Shown here in pieces: positions 35,736 to 46,594 of a DNA stretch of 64,000 nt. The position numbers and the translations under genes were made by a program. Within the stretch, counting starts at the first letter, position 1. Each line of letters opens with the position of its first letter. The DNA comes from Taeniopygia guttata (lineage: Eukaryota > Chordata > Aves > Passeriformes > Estrildidae): positions 625,001 through 689,000 of the forward strand of contig NC_133028.1 of NCBI RefSeq assembly GCF_048771995.1, read 5' to 3'. The notes under the pieces are model-generated. The model searched no databases, was not told where the DNA came from, and worked only from the letters and a program-made list of their open reading frames with translations.

Positions 35736-38700
35736 TCAAAGCTCCACGTCCACGGGGTCCTCCTCGTGCTCCTTGCTGTCGGTGGAGTCGGCGCTCGCAG
35801 GCTGGATCACCCCGAACTGCGACAGCTTGGCCGCCTTCTGCTCCATGCTCTGCTTCCTCCACTTGATCCTCCGGTTCTGGAACCACACTTTGACCTGGAT
35901 GGGAAGTGGCACAACAGCTTAACCCAAAGGCTCCAGGATTTTTCCAATCCAAGAGTTCCTTAAAGTGGGGATGTGCATTATTCCAGAACAGAAGGAGGTG
36001 AAGCTACAGAGGGCACAGTGGTGATGGGATCAGGGGACAGGGGGAGGCAGCTGCACTGAGAAGGCTCTGGCCAGGGAAGTGAAGGAAGCAGCTCCCTAAG
36101 GAACTCCTGAATCCATCCCCAGGACTGCAGTTGCCACAGGGCATGATGAGATGCCCAATAATTATCCCTTGTCCTCCCCAGAACTGGCCTTGTTTTGCTC
36201 TCCCTTTCCCCCAGATGAATTTAGATCCCACTGTGGAAGATCACCTGGCTCCTTCTTTCCACACTTTCCGCACTAAACAAGCAATTTACTGTGGGAGGAG
36301 CAGGAACTCACACGGCAAAGCAGGGAAATAATTATATCCAGTGTCATAAAAGGACACTTAAAACCGTCTCCAGAGGATCGTGACAATGCAGACACAGCAA
36401 CCAACCCAGCTCCAACTCTAAAGCACAGCAGGGCTGTGCTCCTGAATGCTTTTTGTTCCACTTCATGGATTCAGAAATCTCATCCAGAAACCATCCAGAC
36501 TCCAGGCACATCTCTTCACCTGGCAGCAGGGTGTCCCACGGGTCACTCTGCACCGTGTCCTCCTCCCAGCACGCTTCCCAGTGGGACCATCAGCACAGAG
36601 CAGCCCCAGGATCAGTCCCAGCAGCTCACCTGGGTCTCTGTGAGATGCAGGGTTGCAGCCAGGTCCACCCTCTCCGTGCCCACCATGTACTGCTGCTTGA
36701 GGAACTCCTGCTCCAGCCGCTCCAGCTGCTCTGGTTTGAAGACCGTGCGGACTCTCTTCATCTTGCAGGGCCCCCCCGACCTCCAAGGCCCAGCAGGACC
36801 CAGAGGGTTGGTCCCGACACAGTGAGACAGCTCCAGACCTGTGAGAAAGCAGCAAAAATTGAAGGGGTCTGCACTAAAGGAGCTGGCAGAAAGCACCAAA
36901 CCCAGCAGGGATGTCCCTGCCCTATCCCTACCCAGATAATCTCATCCAGGCTGCTTTTCCCATGAAAAGCTGGAGTAGAAGAACTTTTGAGGGTCTGTTC
37001 TATGGTTTTACCCTCAGGGTCCACCAAGGACAGTCCTGGACATGCAGCCAGACCCAAAGAAATCAGCACTTAGTGAGGTGGGCAGGATTTGACCTTTGCC
37101 TGCACAGGACCTTTGTAACAGGACAACAAATTGCATCAAGAGCTGCAGAACACAAAAATCCCACCTCTGTCTTAAGAACCCCCGAATGACAAATGTTCAA
37201 AGTTTGAGGGAGTTGACCCCAGCCTGGCCCCTGCTTTTCCCCTTCCCTTGGCACACAGGCTCAGAGTCCAGGATCCAGCTCTCATGCAGGACCACATGCT
37301 GCACCTCTGCTCCCCACAGAGTTCCCAGGGGTGGGGATGATTTAGCAGGACTAACAAGTGTATCTGACCTGTCTCCTCTCCAGCTGTGGCCTGAGGATAG
37401 CCGTAATTAGCATAAATTAACATACAATCCAACACCAGCACTGCCCTGGCACCTGACTGAGGGCAGGTCTCCCCTTCCCCAGTCCCTCATTCCCCCAATC
37501 CGATGTTCCTGCTCGATGTTCCTGCTCAATGTTCCTGCTCCATGTTCCTGCTCCATGTTCCTGCTCCATGTTCCTGCTCACTGCTGAGCGCTGCTCCTTG
37601 GAAATCCCTTCCCAGCCCGTGCCCAGCTGATGGCACTGGGGATCTCCTCCAGGGCTCCAGCGCAGCCCAAAGGGTTTAGGAGCCACAGGAGCCACCAAGG
37701 CCAGCGCTGATGGCACCTCACCCGATTCACTAATTACAACCAGTGGGATTTTCCCTGTGGAAAGCACTGGCAGGATCAGGCCATTAATGGTCCCCTTCTC
37801 TGCTGTTCAAATTATTGTGGCCAGCCAGGTTTCTCTAGCTTTTATGGAAATACTGCACATAATGATCCCCATTCACACCTGCTACTTATCTCTCCTTTAA
37901 TGACTGATCTTGTCACGTTCTCCAGGCACAAACCTGCACCTTGACCTACTTATTTTCATTAATTGGGTGTAAGTTCTGAGTGTGTTTAAGGATTTGTGGG
38001 ATGGAGACCTGACAACTTAACAGGCGTAATTGCACTTAAAACTATTTTCATCATTAAAATCTTTTCACCCATCGCTTTTTGTTTCTATTTTAGCACTGGA
38101 ATAATAGCAAGTGTAATTTCCAACATGAAACGCTGAGTGGAAATCACTCTGCAAATCGTTTAACTGTGTTTTCATACCTGGATGTTTGATATAATATAAA
38201 GATTAACACAATTCTGCAGATGCTGTCTCGTGAAAGAAATAATATATTAAATAGTTGTGCTAAGTACTTAATAAATGATCAGCAAATGCTTTTGGTGCCT
38301 GAATATTGTAGCATCAGGATCAAATCTAGAGTTCCTTATACAGAGAATATGGGCCTGGCTGCAGGTTTTGCCTGGACAGCAGCAAGATCACGCTCTGAAT
38401 GCTAAAAAGGAATACCTAATTTCAAGAAAAATACTCTGAATAGAGATACTTCGTTAAAATCACTTGGCCATTGTCCTTATAAAGTTCCAGTAAAAATAGA
38501 TCCTGACACATCAGGCAGTATCATCCATCACCACGGGGTAAATTTCACCCACCGATCAACAAAACCATTTTCCTTAGATGCTTCTGCACTAAAAATATGG
38601 AGTTTTGGCGGCCAAGTGCCACAAAACTCTTGGCAGATTCATTTCTGTGAATGAAAAATTGCAGGGAAAGCAAAATTAGAGAGAGATGAGGGCAAATTGG

Positions 38701-39955
38701 GAGAAGAGGGACCCACACAGCAGCAGAGGTGAAGAAATTAATGTTGGGAGCGAGGCTTTGAGAAATTACAGCAGGTTTTTGATTAAAACTCTGGCAGCGA
38801 AGTGCCTTCCTGATATATGAAAGGAGAAATAAATGCCAGTGTGTGCAAAGTCACCCGTAAAGTCTCGTGGAGTCACGGACTGCTTTGGGTTGGAAATCTC
38901 CTTAAAGATCATCCGGTTCCAACCTCCGACACCTTCCACTAGCCCAGGCACTGGAATACTGCTTTTAGCTCCCTCACTTTACTGTTACATCTATCGCAGG
39001 TTTCTGGCTCCATCTCAAACGCCAGCAGTGAGTTTGGATATTCTGCACCAGGTCTGGGCTGCGGACTGAATCACGGATTAGTAAAATCCCACAGCATCTT
39101 CAGGAATCAACCACAGGCTCTATCTTTGTCAAACTCTTCAGAGACATCGGGTGTGTTAGAAACTGCCTCGCGATATAAAAAAAATAACCAATAAACAAAA
39201 AAAAAAAGCCCCCACAAACCGTTCCTTTTTGGTCTCGCTATATCGATCACCTACAGAGGGGAAAACTCACAGGGAAGTTTTCCCTGCCCGGTCCCGGTCC
39301 CGGTCCCGGTCCCTGTCCCGGTCCCGCAGCCCAAGGCTTGGCCGGGCCGTTCCGGGGGCCGCGGGAGCGAAGCCGCAGCGGGACGGCGGAGCTGTGGGGT
39401 GCCCCCGACCCCGATATCCCCCAGCGGGGCGGTGCCGGGGCCGCTCCCGCATCCCGGCCCCGTGCGCTGTATCCCCGCTGCCGCATCCCGTCCCCGCTCC
39501 CGCATCCCATCCCCGCTCCCGCATCCCGTCCCCGTGCGCCGCATCCCCGCTCCCGCTCCCGCATCCCGTCCCCGAGCGCCGCATCCCGTCCCCGAGCGCC
39601 GCATCCCGTCCCCGTGCGCCTCATCCCCGCTCCCGCTCCCGCATCCCGCATCCCGTCCCCGAGCGCCGCATCCCGTCCCCGCTCCCGGCCCCGCTCCCGC
39701 TCCCGCATCCCGTCCCCGCTCACCTGCGCCGGGCCAGGGCCAGGGCCAGCCCCACGGGCCGGGCAGCGGCCCCGGTCCCGCCGCCGGTACCGGTGCGGGT
39801 GCGGCTCCCGCCGCGGGCCAGCGCGGGGCGGGCGGCGCGGGGCCGGCGGAGGCGGCGGGGCCGCGGCGCGGCGGCTCCCGGGCGAGCAGCGCTTCGATGT
39901 GGAACGGGGTCTTGGGGGGCGGCCCGGGCCGGGGGCACGCCGGGCTCTGCAGCAT
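35736..39955 (-). CDS. NOTO: Notochord homeobox protein NOTO, complete
   Basis: Three coding exons in transcript order: 39724-39955, 36630-36838 and 35736-35894. They total 600 bp, 199 aa. NOTO is the Not-class homeodomain factor of the node and notochord. The N-terminal exon has an eh1-like Groucho-binding motif ('TPFHIEALLAR') followed by a Pro/Gly/Ala/Trp-rich low-complexity stretch ('GPWGWPWPWPGAG'). The homeodomain runs across exons 2 and 3: 'KRVRTVFKPEQLERLEQEF', 'YMVGTERVDLAATLHLTE' and helix 3 'VKVWFQNRRIKWRKQS'. An acidic tail ends 'HEEDPVDVEL'. The neighbour relationship to SMYD5 supports NOTO. Birds have a second Not-type gene, so paralogue assignment rests on synteny. A TATA box lies just upstream, and intron 1 begins with a minisatellite. 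Confidence 0.92.
37498..37580. repeat. 13-bp tandem repeat TTCCTGCTCCATG
   Basis: Six copies in NOTO intron 1, some as 'TTCCTGCTCGATG' or 'CTCAATG'. Confidence 0.92.
37780..38850. other. NOTO intron 1, AT-rich unique block
   Basis: About 1 kb of AT-rich, repeat-free sequence, very different from its GC-rich surroundings, with many TAAT/ATTA cores ('CATTAATTGGGTGT', 'GCGTAATTGCACTTAAAAC'). No exon is seen. It is a candidate intronic enhancer or conserved element of NOTO. Confidence 0.5.
38866..38958 (-). mobile_element. CR1 LINE 3' terminus, antisense
   Basis: 'GTGGAGTCACGGACTGC', 'TTTGGGTTGGAAATCTCC', 'AAAGATCATCCGGTTCC', 'ACACCTTCCACTAGCCCAGG'. A short CR1 end in NOTO intron 1. Confidence 0.85.
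39290..39330. repeat. (CGGTCC)n hexamer run
   Basis: Seven or so CGGTCC/TGTCCC hexamers in NOTO intron 1. Confidence 0.85.
39440..39723. repeat. minisatellite beginning at the NOTO exon 1 splice donor
   Basis: Words 'CGCATCCC(G/A)TCCCCG' with 'CTCC', 'AGCGC' or 'TGCGC' linkers, about 15 copies. On the minus strand the first copy is the donor itself: GTGAGCGGGGACGGGATGCG. Confidence 0.9.
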
Positions 39956-39992
39956 GGCCGGGCCGGTGAGGCCGCCGCCGCTGCCCCGGCCG

Positions 39993-39998
39993 CTTATA
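39993..39998 (-). promoter_or_regulatory. NOTO TATA box
   Basis: On the minus strand CCATATAAGCGG contains TATAAG 38-43 bp upstream of the NOTO ATG. Initiation about 30 bp downstream would give a leader of only about 10 nt. It is set in a GC-rich promoter. Confidence 0.65.
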
Positions 39999-40084
39999 TG
40001 GAGGGCGGGGGCCGGGACAGTCGCACTGCTATGCAAAGCGGCGGCGGGGGGGCGGCGGGGGCTGCACACACCCCGCTGGCCGCC

Positions 40085-40345
40085 GGCAACACCCCTGCAT
40101 ACACCCCTGCTTGCTTACCGACACCCCTGCCTGCACCCCTGCTTCACTACCGGCACCCCTGCTTCCCCACCGGCACCCCTGCCTGCACCTCTGCTTCCCC
40201 ACCGACACCCCTGCCTGCACCCCTGCTTCCCCACCGACACCCCTGCCTGCACCTCTGCTTCCCCACCGACACCCCTGCTTCCCCACCGACACCCCTGCCT
40301 GCACCTTTGCTTCCCCACCGACACCCCAGTTTCCTCACAGACACC
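40085..40345. repeat. minisatellite of ACACCCCTGCCTGCACC units upstream of NOTO
   Basis: Words 'ACCGACACCCCTGC' and 'CTGCACC(C/T)CTGCTTCCCC' alternate, period about 22-46 bp. It starts about 130 bp upstream of the NOTO start codon. Confidence 0.9.
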
Positions 40346-40427
40346 TCTTCCTCCCCACCAACACTCCCATGGAAACCCTCCTTGCCCTCCTCCATGGACA
40401 CCCCTCTTTCCACACCAGTACCTGCAT

Positions 40428-40985
40428 GGAGAGCTCTGCTTCCACACTGACACCCCACACATCCCATGGAGAGCCCTGCTTCCACAGTGACACCCCACAG
40501 ATCCCCTGGAGAGCCCTGCTTCCACAGTGACACCCCACAGATCCCCTGGAGAGCCCTGCTTCCACAGTGACACCCCACAGATCCCATAGAGAGCCCTGCT
40601 TCCACAGTGACACCCCACAGATCCCACAGAGAGCCCTGCTTCCACAGTGACACCCCACAGATCCCACAGAGCTCTGCTTCCACAGTGACACCCCACAGAT
40701 CCATGGAGAGCCCTGCTTCCACAGTGACACCCCACAGATCCCCTGGAGAGCCCTGCTTCCACAGTGACACCCCACAGATCCATGGAGAGCCCAGCTTCCA
40801 CAGTGACACCCCACAGATCCCATGGAGAGCCCTGCTTCCACAGTGACACCCCACAGATCCCATGGAGAGCCCTGCTTCCACAGTGACACCCCACAGATCC
40901 CATGGAGAGCCCTGCTTCCACAGTGACACCCCACAGATCCATGGAGAGCCCTGCTTCCACAGTGACACCCCAGGGATCCCCTGTT
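40428..40985. repeat. 40-bp minisatellite, about 14 copies
   Basis: Very regular units: 'CTTCCACAGTGACACCCCAC' then 'AGATCCC(A/C)TGGAGAGCC'. Copies differ by single bases or short deletions, which suggests recent expansion. Confidence 0.95.
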
Positions 40986-42525
40986 CCCACAGACAGCCCC
41001 ACAGTCACCCCACGTTCCATGGCAGTACTCCCGCAGACACCCCTCTTTCCACGCTGGCCCCCCATGGACACCCCTCTTTTCCTGCTGTCACCTGCAGTGT
41101 CACCTGCCCTGCATCTTCCCCTACAGTGACCTGTGCTCTTTGCCCAGGGACCAGGGCCCTGGCACTCCCTCCTTCCCCAGGGATGCCCATGGATAATGGT
41201 TCCTTCCTCAAGGAGCCCTACACCAACACCTGTTCCTTGCTCAGCCATCCAAAACAACCCCTAAACTCCTCACACAGCACCAGTCCCCTCCCCAGGGACA
41301 CCCCCAGGGACACAGACATAGCCCTCAGTCCCATTCCCAAACTCCCCCGAGATCCCCAGGCCCCACAGGAGCCCCCAGAGCATCTCCTCAGGGCACAGCC
41401 TCCAGCCCCCAGAGCATCTCCCCAGCTGTCACATCGTGCCCCTGTGCCAAGGGGAGGGTGTCTGTACCTGTCCAGGTGTGCCACAGGGTGTGGGAACATC
41501 TGGGACATGGGACAAACTCAGGAGCTGGCACAGGATCCGAGGTGACCCTGCCCTGGGGACAGAACTGGTGCCATCCCTGTGTGGCACCTGGGAGCTGGGC
41601 ACAGCCACATGGGCTGAGGATGGCACAAACTCCTCTCTCAGGTGGGATTCCTGCTCGAATCCCACCAAATTCTCACTGGAAATTCACTCTGCTGTGTACA
41701 AACACAGAGAAACCCCAGAGTCTCCAGGTAAATAGCCACAGCAAAACCCCCCTGTGGTTTAATAAGCTGGCATTAACCATCCCTGCATGCACAGGCTCAC
41801 GGGCCACATCCAGTAAATCCTGCCTTAAACAGGGATTCATGCCATTGAAAGTTTCTTTTCCCTGCACAATGCATAGAAGTAATTATAAAAATCTCTGTAT
41901 TCTTGAGCATTTCAAAGCAGATGGGAATACACAGGCAGGATTATCCTGCTCCCGAGGAAGCACCCTGGTGATGGCTGCAAGATCCTCAGGGAGGAGGATG
42001 CCCACAGGACACAGGAGTCCCTGAAGTTTGCCTTTAAAACACGTTTTTTCCTGCCTTTTAGCATCCTGTCTTCCCCAGCAGCTTCCAAAGAAGTGAATAA
42101 ATACAGCTGCAGCTTTATTGCTCCTTATCCAAACAGGCAGCTCTGATCCTGCTGCCTGGAACCGGGGCCTTAATTGGAATCACACGTTCAAAGCTGGGCG
42201 AGTGCTGAAACCTCTCCCAAAAAAGTCACCTTGGGAAAAAACATCCTGGGGGATTCACAGCTCCTGGCTTTGCTGGCACAGAGGATGTGTGGGGTTGAAC
42301 ACAGGTGTCATTAGACGGGCTTTGGGGTTATTAAAAGGTTATTAAATCAGTTCATGATTTCTGCTCTTTGCTAAATCCTGACTGGTGCTGTGATCCCCAG
42401 GGAAGCAATGTCAGAGTGCTGCAGTTATTAAAGGATCTGTGCTGGGGTTTTTGGGATGGGCAGGCTGCAGGCAGGGCAGGGATGCTGATGGATCCCCCTG
42501 GCAGCATGGGTGGACAGACAGACAG
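40986..42525. other. intergenic upstream of NOTO, mostly unique
   Basis: Begins with decayed relatives of the neighbouring array (to about 41,070), then unique sequence. 41,690-42,360 is AT-richer with 'ATTGGAATCACACG' and 'GCTTTATTGCTCC'. No coding exon was recognised. Confidence 0.5.
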
Positions 42526-42529
42526 ACAG

Positions 42530-42950
42530 ACAGGGAGCTGCTGGGATGGACAGGGAACCTCTGGGATGGACAGGGAACATCTGGGATGGACAGGGACAGA
42601 CAGGGATGGACAGGGACAGACAGGGATGGACAGGGAGCTGCAGGGACAGACAGGGAGCCGCTGGGATGGACAGGGACAGACAGGGATGGACAGGGAACAT
42701 CTGGGATGGACAGGGACAGACAGGGATGGACAGGGACAGACAGGGATGGACAGGGAACCTCTGGGATGGACAGGGACAGACAGGGATGGACAGGGATGGA
42801 CAGGGAGCTGCACGGATGGACAGAGAACCTCTGGGAAGGACAGGGAGCTGCTGGGATGGACAGGGACAGACAGGGATGGACAGGGACAGACAGGGATGGA
42901 CAGGAAGCTGCAGGGATGGACAGGGAGCTACAGGGATGGACCGATGGATG
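42530..42950. repeat. minisatellite of GGGACAGACAGGGATGGACA units
   Basis: About 20 copies of a 10-bp pair 'GATGGACAGG' and 'GACAGACAGG', interspersed with 'GAGCTGC(T/A)GG' and 'GAACCTCTGG' variants. Confidence 0.93.
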
Positions 42951-43009
42951 CACCTCCAGCCAAACCCCCATCTGACTTTTCCCTTCACTCCTTGCCCTGG
43001 GCTGCAGCC

Positions 43010-43135
43010 GCTGCCTAATGACGTGTCCTGTTTCCCATTAGTGCTGTGTGCTCAGCTAATGCATTTTGGTGGGAAAGCTGGAAATTTTCACCCGCTGGTA
43101 ATGACTTGGGAAATGTAGCACCCAGCAGCCAGGCA
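43010..43135. promoter_or_regulatory. candidate conserved non-coding element
   Basis: Repeat-free island between arrays: 'CTAATGACGTGTCCTG', 'CAGCTAATGCATTTTGG', 'CTGGTAATGACTTGGG'. It has three TAATG cores. A regulatory role is inference. Confidence 0.4.
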
Positions 43136-43484
43136 GGGCGGGGGGCTCCGGCCAGGACCCCCCACCTCCCTGGCCCCAGCTCCAGCCACCAGCCCCAGCC
43201 CCTCCAGAGAGGGGACATGAAAGGATGGGATCTGATCCTCTTTGGTTTTCTGCTGCTGGTTATTTTATTTATTTTATTTTATTCACTATATTCTATTCAT
43301 TATATTTTATTCCCGTTTTGTTTTTCAAGAGTGTAGAAAATAAAAGGGGAAGGGGGGGCATCTCTTAGGAGGAGTTTCTTAGAGAAGGGGTAAAAAAAAT
43401 GCCAACAACAAAACAACAACCCAAAAAGCCCCCCCAAAAGCCCCCAGCCCTTTGTAAACATCCCCCCTGAGCAAAGGGAAGGAG

Positions 43485-43800
43485 GTGAAAAGCATTTCCT
43501 GATAACTCCATTAAAGAATGAGGCTGCATTAACATTCCAAGTCCCTCTACAAGAGATGAAAGTGGGGAACTCAGTTCAGCCTCTCCTGCTCCAGATGTTA
43601 TTATGGGCTCCCTGAAAGGTTTTTTTATTTCTTTTTTTGCAAAGAGACAAAGATGTTGCCTACTTCAAACGGGGCTAATTGATGCTAATGACTATCAGAT
43701 AGAGGGGGGGCCCTTTTTCCCCCTGCCAAGGGGAAAGAGAGAGCGCATTTTACAATCCCCCCATAGAAAACGCCCCAGTCTTCAATCCAGGTTGGTGCTT
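43485..43800. promoter_or_regulatory. candidate conserved non-coding element (TCF/SOX and homeobox-like sites)
   Basis: A unique, AT-rich island with 'CCATTAAAGAATGAGGCTGC', 'AGACAAAGATGTTG' (TCF/LEF- and SOX-like) and 'GGGCTAATTGATGCTAATG'. It has no coding potential. It lies between NOTO and RAB11FIP5, and could be an enhancer of NOTO or of a more distant gene. Confidence 0.5.
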
Positions 43801-44024
43801 TAGGGATTTTTGTTCCTCCCTGGCTGCCGCTTTCTCTCCTCCTCCTCATTCCCCCCCTCCCCGCTTCATCTTTTCTGTCCCCCCTCTTGTGGGCACCCCG
43901 CAGCTCTCACTTGTTTGCCCATGAGAAATTTCACACCTCGCCTGTGGGCCGGGGAGGAGAGCCCGGCTCCATTTCCATCCTCTGCCAGCCACACACCCAC
44001 CCAGGGGGCAGAGGGGCGGCGGAA

Positions 44025-44530
44025 ATCCCCCAAACCCAGGGCAGCACACCGAAAACTGAGGGGTCTGGGGCATGTGGAAATCCCCCAAACCCAGGGCAGA
44101 ACACTGAAAAGCTGAGGGGTCTGGGATCTGGGGCATGTTGAAATTCCCCCAAAATTCCCCCAACCCAGGGCAGCACACCGAAAAACTGAGGGATCTGGAG
44201 CATGAGGAAATTCCCCCAACCCACAGCAGCACACCCAAAAAGCTGAGGGATCTGGGATCTGGGGCATGTGGAAATTCCCTGAACCCAGGGCAGAACACCG
44301 AAAAACTGAGGGATCTGGAGCATGAGGAAATTCCCCCAAAATTCCCCCAACCGACGGCAGCACACCGAAAAACTGAGGGATCTGGAGCATGAGGAAATTC
44401 CCCCAACCCACAGCAGCACACCAAAAAACTGAGGGATCTGGAGCATGAGGAAATTCCCCCAAAATTCCCCCAACCCACAGCAGCACACGTGAAAAGCTGA
44501 GGGATCCGGGATCTGGGGCATCAGTAATCC
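44025..44530. repeat. ~60-75 bp minisatellite, seven copies
   Basis: Units contain 'CCCAACCCA(G/C)GGCAGCACA', 'CCGAAAAACTGAGGGATCTG' and 'GAGCATGAGGAAATTC'. Some carry an extra 'CCCCCAAAATT' or 'GGGATCTGG' insertion. It immediately precedes the GGATTA array. Confidence 0.92.
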
Positions 44531-44563
44531 CAGGCGTGAGCCCTCCTGCCAGAGGGGAAACAC

Positions 44564-44966
44564 CGCTGGGATTGGGATTGAGATTGAGATTGAGATTGAG
44601 ATTAGGATTAGGATTAGGATTAGGATTAGGATTAGGATTAGGATTAGGATTAGGATTAGGATTAGGATTAGGATTAGGATTAGGATTAGGATTAGGATTA
44701 GGATTAGGATTAGGATTGGGATTGGGATTGGGATTGGGATTGGGATTGGGATTAGGATTGGGATTAGGATTGGGATTGGGATTAGGATTAGGATTAGGAT
44801 TAGGATTAGGATTAGGATTAGGATTAGGATTATGATTAGGATTAGGATTAGGATTAGGATTAGGATTAGGATTAGGATTAGGATTAGGATTAGGATTAGG
44901 ATTAGGATTAGGATTAGGATTGGGATTGGGATTAGGATTAGGATTGAGATTGGGATTGGGAGCATC
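44564..44966. repeat. (GGATTA)n hexamer array, telomere-like variant
   Basis: About 66 hexamers, mostly GGATTA (TTAGGA), with blocks of GAGATT at the left end and GGATTG at about 44,715-44,785 and both ends. It differs from the vertebrate telomere repeat TTAGGG at one base per unit, and no TTAGGG run is present. Confidence 0.97.
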
Positions 44967-44984
44967 CCTGCAGTCAGGGAGAGA

Positions 44985-45640
44985 GGATGGATCTGCAGGG
45001 ATTGCAGGGTGCTGCAGGGATTGCAGGGATTGCAGGGTGCTGCAGGGATTGCAGGGATTGCAGGGAGCTGCAGGGATTGCAGGGATTGCAGGGATTGCAG
45101 GGAGCTGCAGGGGTTGCAGGGATTGCAGGGATTGCAGGGAGCTGCAGGGATTGCAGGGATTGCAGGGAGCCACAGGAATTGCAGGGATTGCAGGGTGCTG
45201 CAGGGATTGCAGGGAGCTGCAGGGGTTGCAGGGATTGCAGGGATTGCAGGGATTGCAGAGATTGCAGGGGTTGCAGGGATTGCAGGGGTTGCAGGGATTG
45301 CAGGGATTGCAGGGAGCTGCAGGCATTGCAGGGATCACAGGGATTGCAGGGATTGCAGGGATTGCAGGGATTGCAGGGATTGCAGGGAGCTGCAGGGGTT
45401 GCAGGGATTGCAGGGATTGCAGGGATTGCAGAGATTGCAGGGGTTGCAGGGATTGCAGGGTGCTGCAGGGAGCTGCAGGGAGCTGCAGGGGTTGCAGGGA
45501 GCTGCAGGGGTTGCAGGGATTGCAGGGATTGCAGGGAGCTGCAGGGATTGCAGGGGTTGCAGGGGTTGCAGGGAGCTGCAGGGGTTGCAGGGGTTGCAGG
45601 GGTTGCAGGGAGCTGCAGGGATTGCAGGGTGCTGAGCAGA
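44985..45640. repeat. 9-bp minisatellite ATTGCAGGG
   Basis: About 70 copies of ATTGCAGGG with regular variants GTTGCAGGG and an interspersed 'AGCTGCAGGG'. Higher-order blocks recur, such as the pair starting near 45,205 and near 45,388. Confidence 0.95.
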
Positions 45641-45847
45641 CCAGGGTGCTGGAGCTGAGTGCTCCTCGCAGGGTGCCACCAGCAGCCCCAGAGTGGCTGG
45701 GGACAGCAGCCTGGGGTCCAGGTGACAAGGGCAGGGCCACCCCCAAGGACCCTGCCAGGCTGGGGTGTCAGTACAGCCTGGGATGGACAGGACAACCTGG
45801 GGACGTGCCCGCTTCACAGAACTCATCCCAAACTTGTCACCTCATCT

Positions 45848-46022
45848 TCTCTCCTGCCTGTCCAGCCTCCCCAGGCTGGCTCAGCGTGTCCCAGGCCGGG
45901 CTGGACGGGGTTTGGGGCAGCCTGGGACACTGCAAGATGTCCCTGCCCATGGCAGGGGTGGAACGAGATGGTCCCCAAGGTCCTTCCAGCCCCAGCCGCT
46001 CCATGGTTCTGTCTTCATGCAA
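45848..46022 (+). mobile_element. CR1 LINE 3' end
   Basis: 'TCCCAGGCCGGGCTGGACGG', 'GATGTCCCTGCCCATGGC', 'AAGGTCCTTCCAGCCCC', 'CATGGTTCTGTCTTCATG'. A sense CR1 tail. Confidence 0.87.
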
Positions 46023-46114
46023 TGGAAAATTGTCCCCTTGCTTTGTGCCGGGGGGAGGCAGGGGACAGCCCAGACAGGCAATACACACCCGGGCCGGCCC
46101 TCAGACACCGCTGC

Positions 46115-46215
46115 CCGGCCCCATTGTCAGGCTAATTTGGGATAATGGCCTGCAAAGCACCTCAGCCCCATCCAGGCCTCATTAGCACTTGATAATATCG
46201 AGCATCCTGAGGAAT
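46115..46215. promoter_or_regulatory. candidate conserved non-coding element
   Basis: Unique island: 'CATTGTCAGGCTAATTTGGG', 'AGGCCTCATTAGCACTTG', 'ATAATATCGAGCATCC'. Two ATTA/TAAT cores. Confidence 0.4.
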
Positions 46216-46594
46216 TAGGGCTTTTCCCCTCCTCCCCAGCTGGGCTGATTCATCAGCCGGGCATGTCCAGGCGGGGACAGGACCGCGTTGTGCCCCAGCT
46301 TTTCCTTGGGGACAAATCCCTGGTGCCAGCGGGGCAGGACCGCGTTCTGCCCCACATTTCCTTGGGGACAAATCCCTGGTGCCAGCGGCTCCTTCCTGCG
46401 TGTCGCGCCCCTCGCTGCCACATCTGGCCCGGTGCCGCAGCCAGATGTGGAGTGAGGGAGCGGGAGGTGCCACACCGCGTGCCTGCAGAGCGTGAGCGGG
46501 GCCCACGGCACCTTTGCAAGTCCCTTCCAAGCCCAGAATTCCGTGATTCCATGGGGCTACATCCAGCTGAGGGCAAAGCCGGGGAGAACCCCCC

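Larger units (their letters stand above)
39265..40080. other. CpG island over NOTO exon 1
   Basis: Dense CG dinucleotides covering the NOTO promoter, exon 1 and the beginning of intron 1. Confidence 0.8.

Noticed and set aside
40010-40069. Upstream in-frame ATG giving a longer NOTO N-terminus
   Set aside because: It lies upstream of the TATA box and outside the expected transcript. The chosen ATG precedes the eh1-like motif at the usual distance.
40115-41257. 380-codon frame upstream of NOTO (CGVSLWKQGS repeats)
   Set aside because: It is a translation of the 40-bp minisatellite with no family resemblance.
44564-44966. True chromosome end or ordinary interstitial telomere
   Set aside because: The unit is TTAGGA, not TTAGGG, and genes continue on both sides.
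43866-45746. Very long open frames (hundreds of codons) across the GGATTA and ATTGCAGGG arrays, giving NPNPNP, LGLGLG and GIAGIAG peptides
   Set aside because: They are by-products of repeat units lacking stops in several frames on both strands. No splice sites, start context or family similarity.
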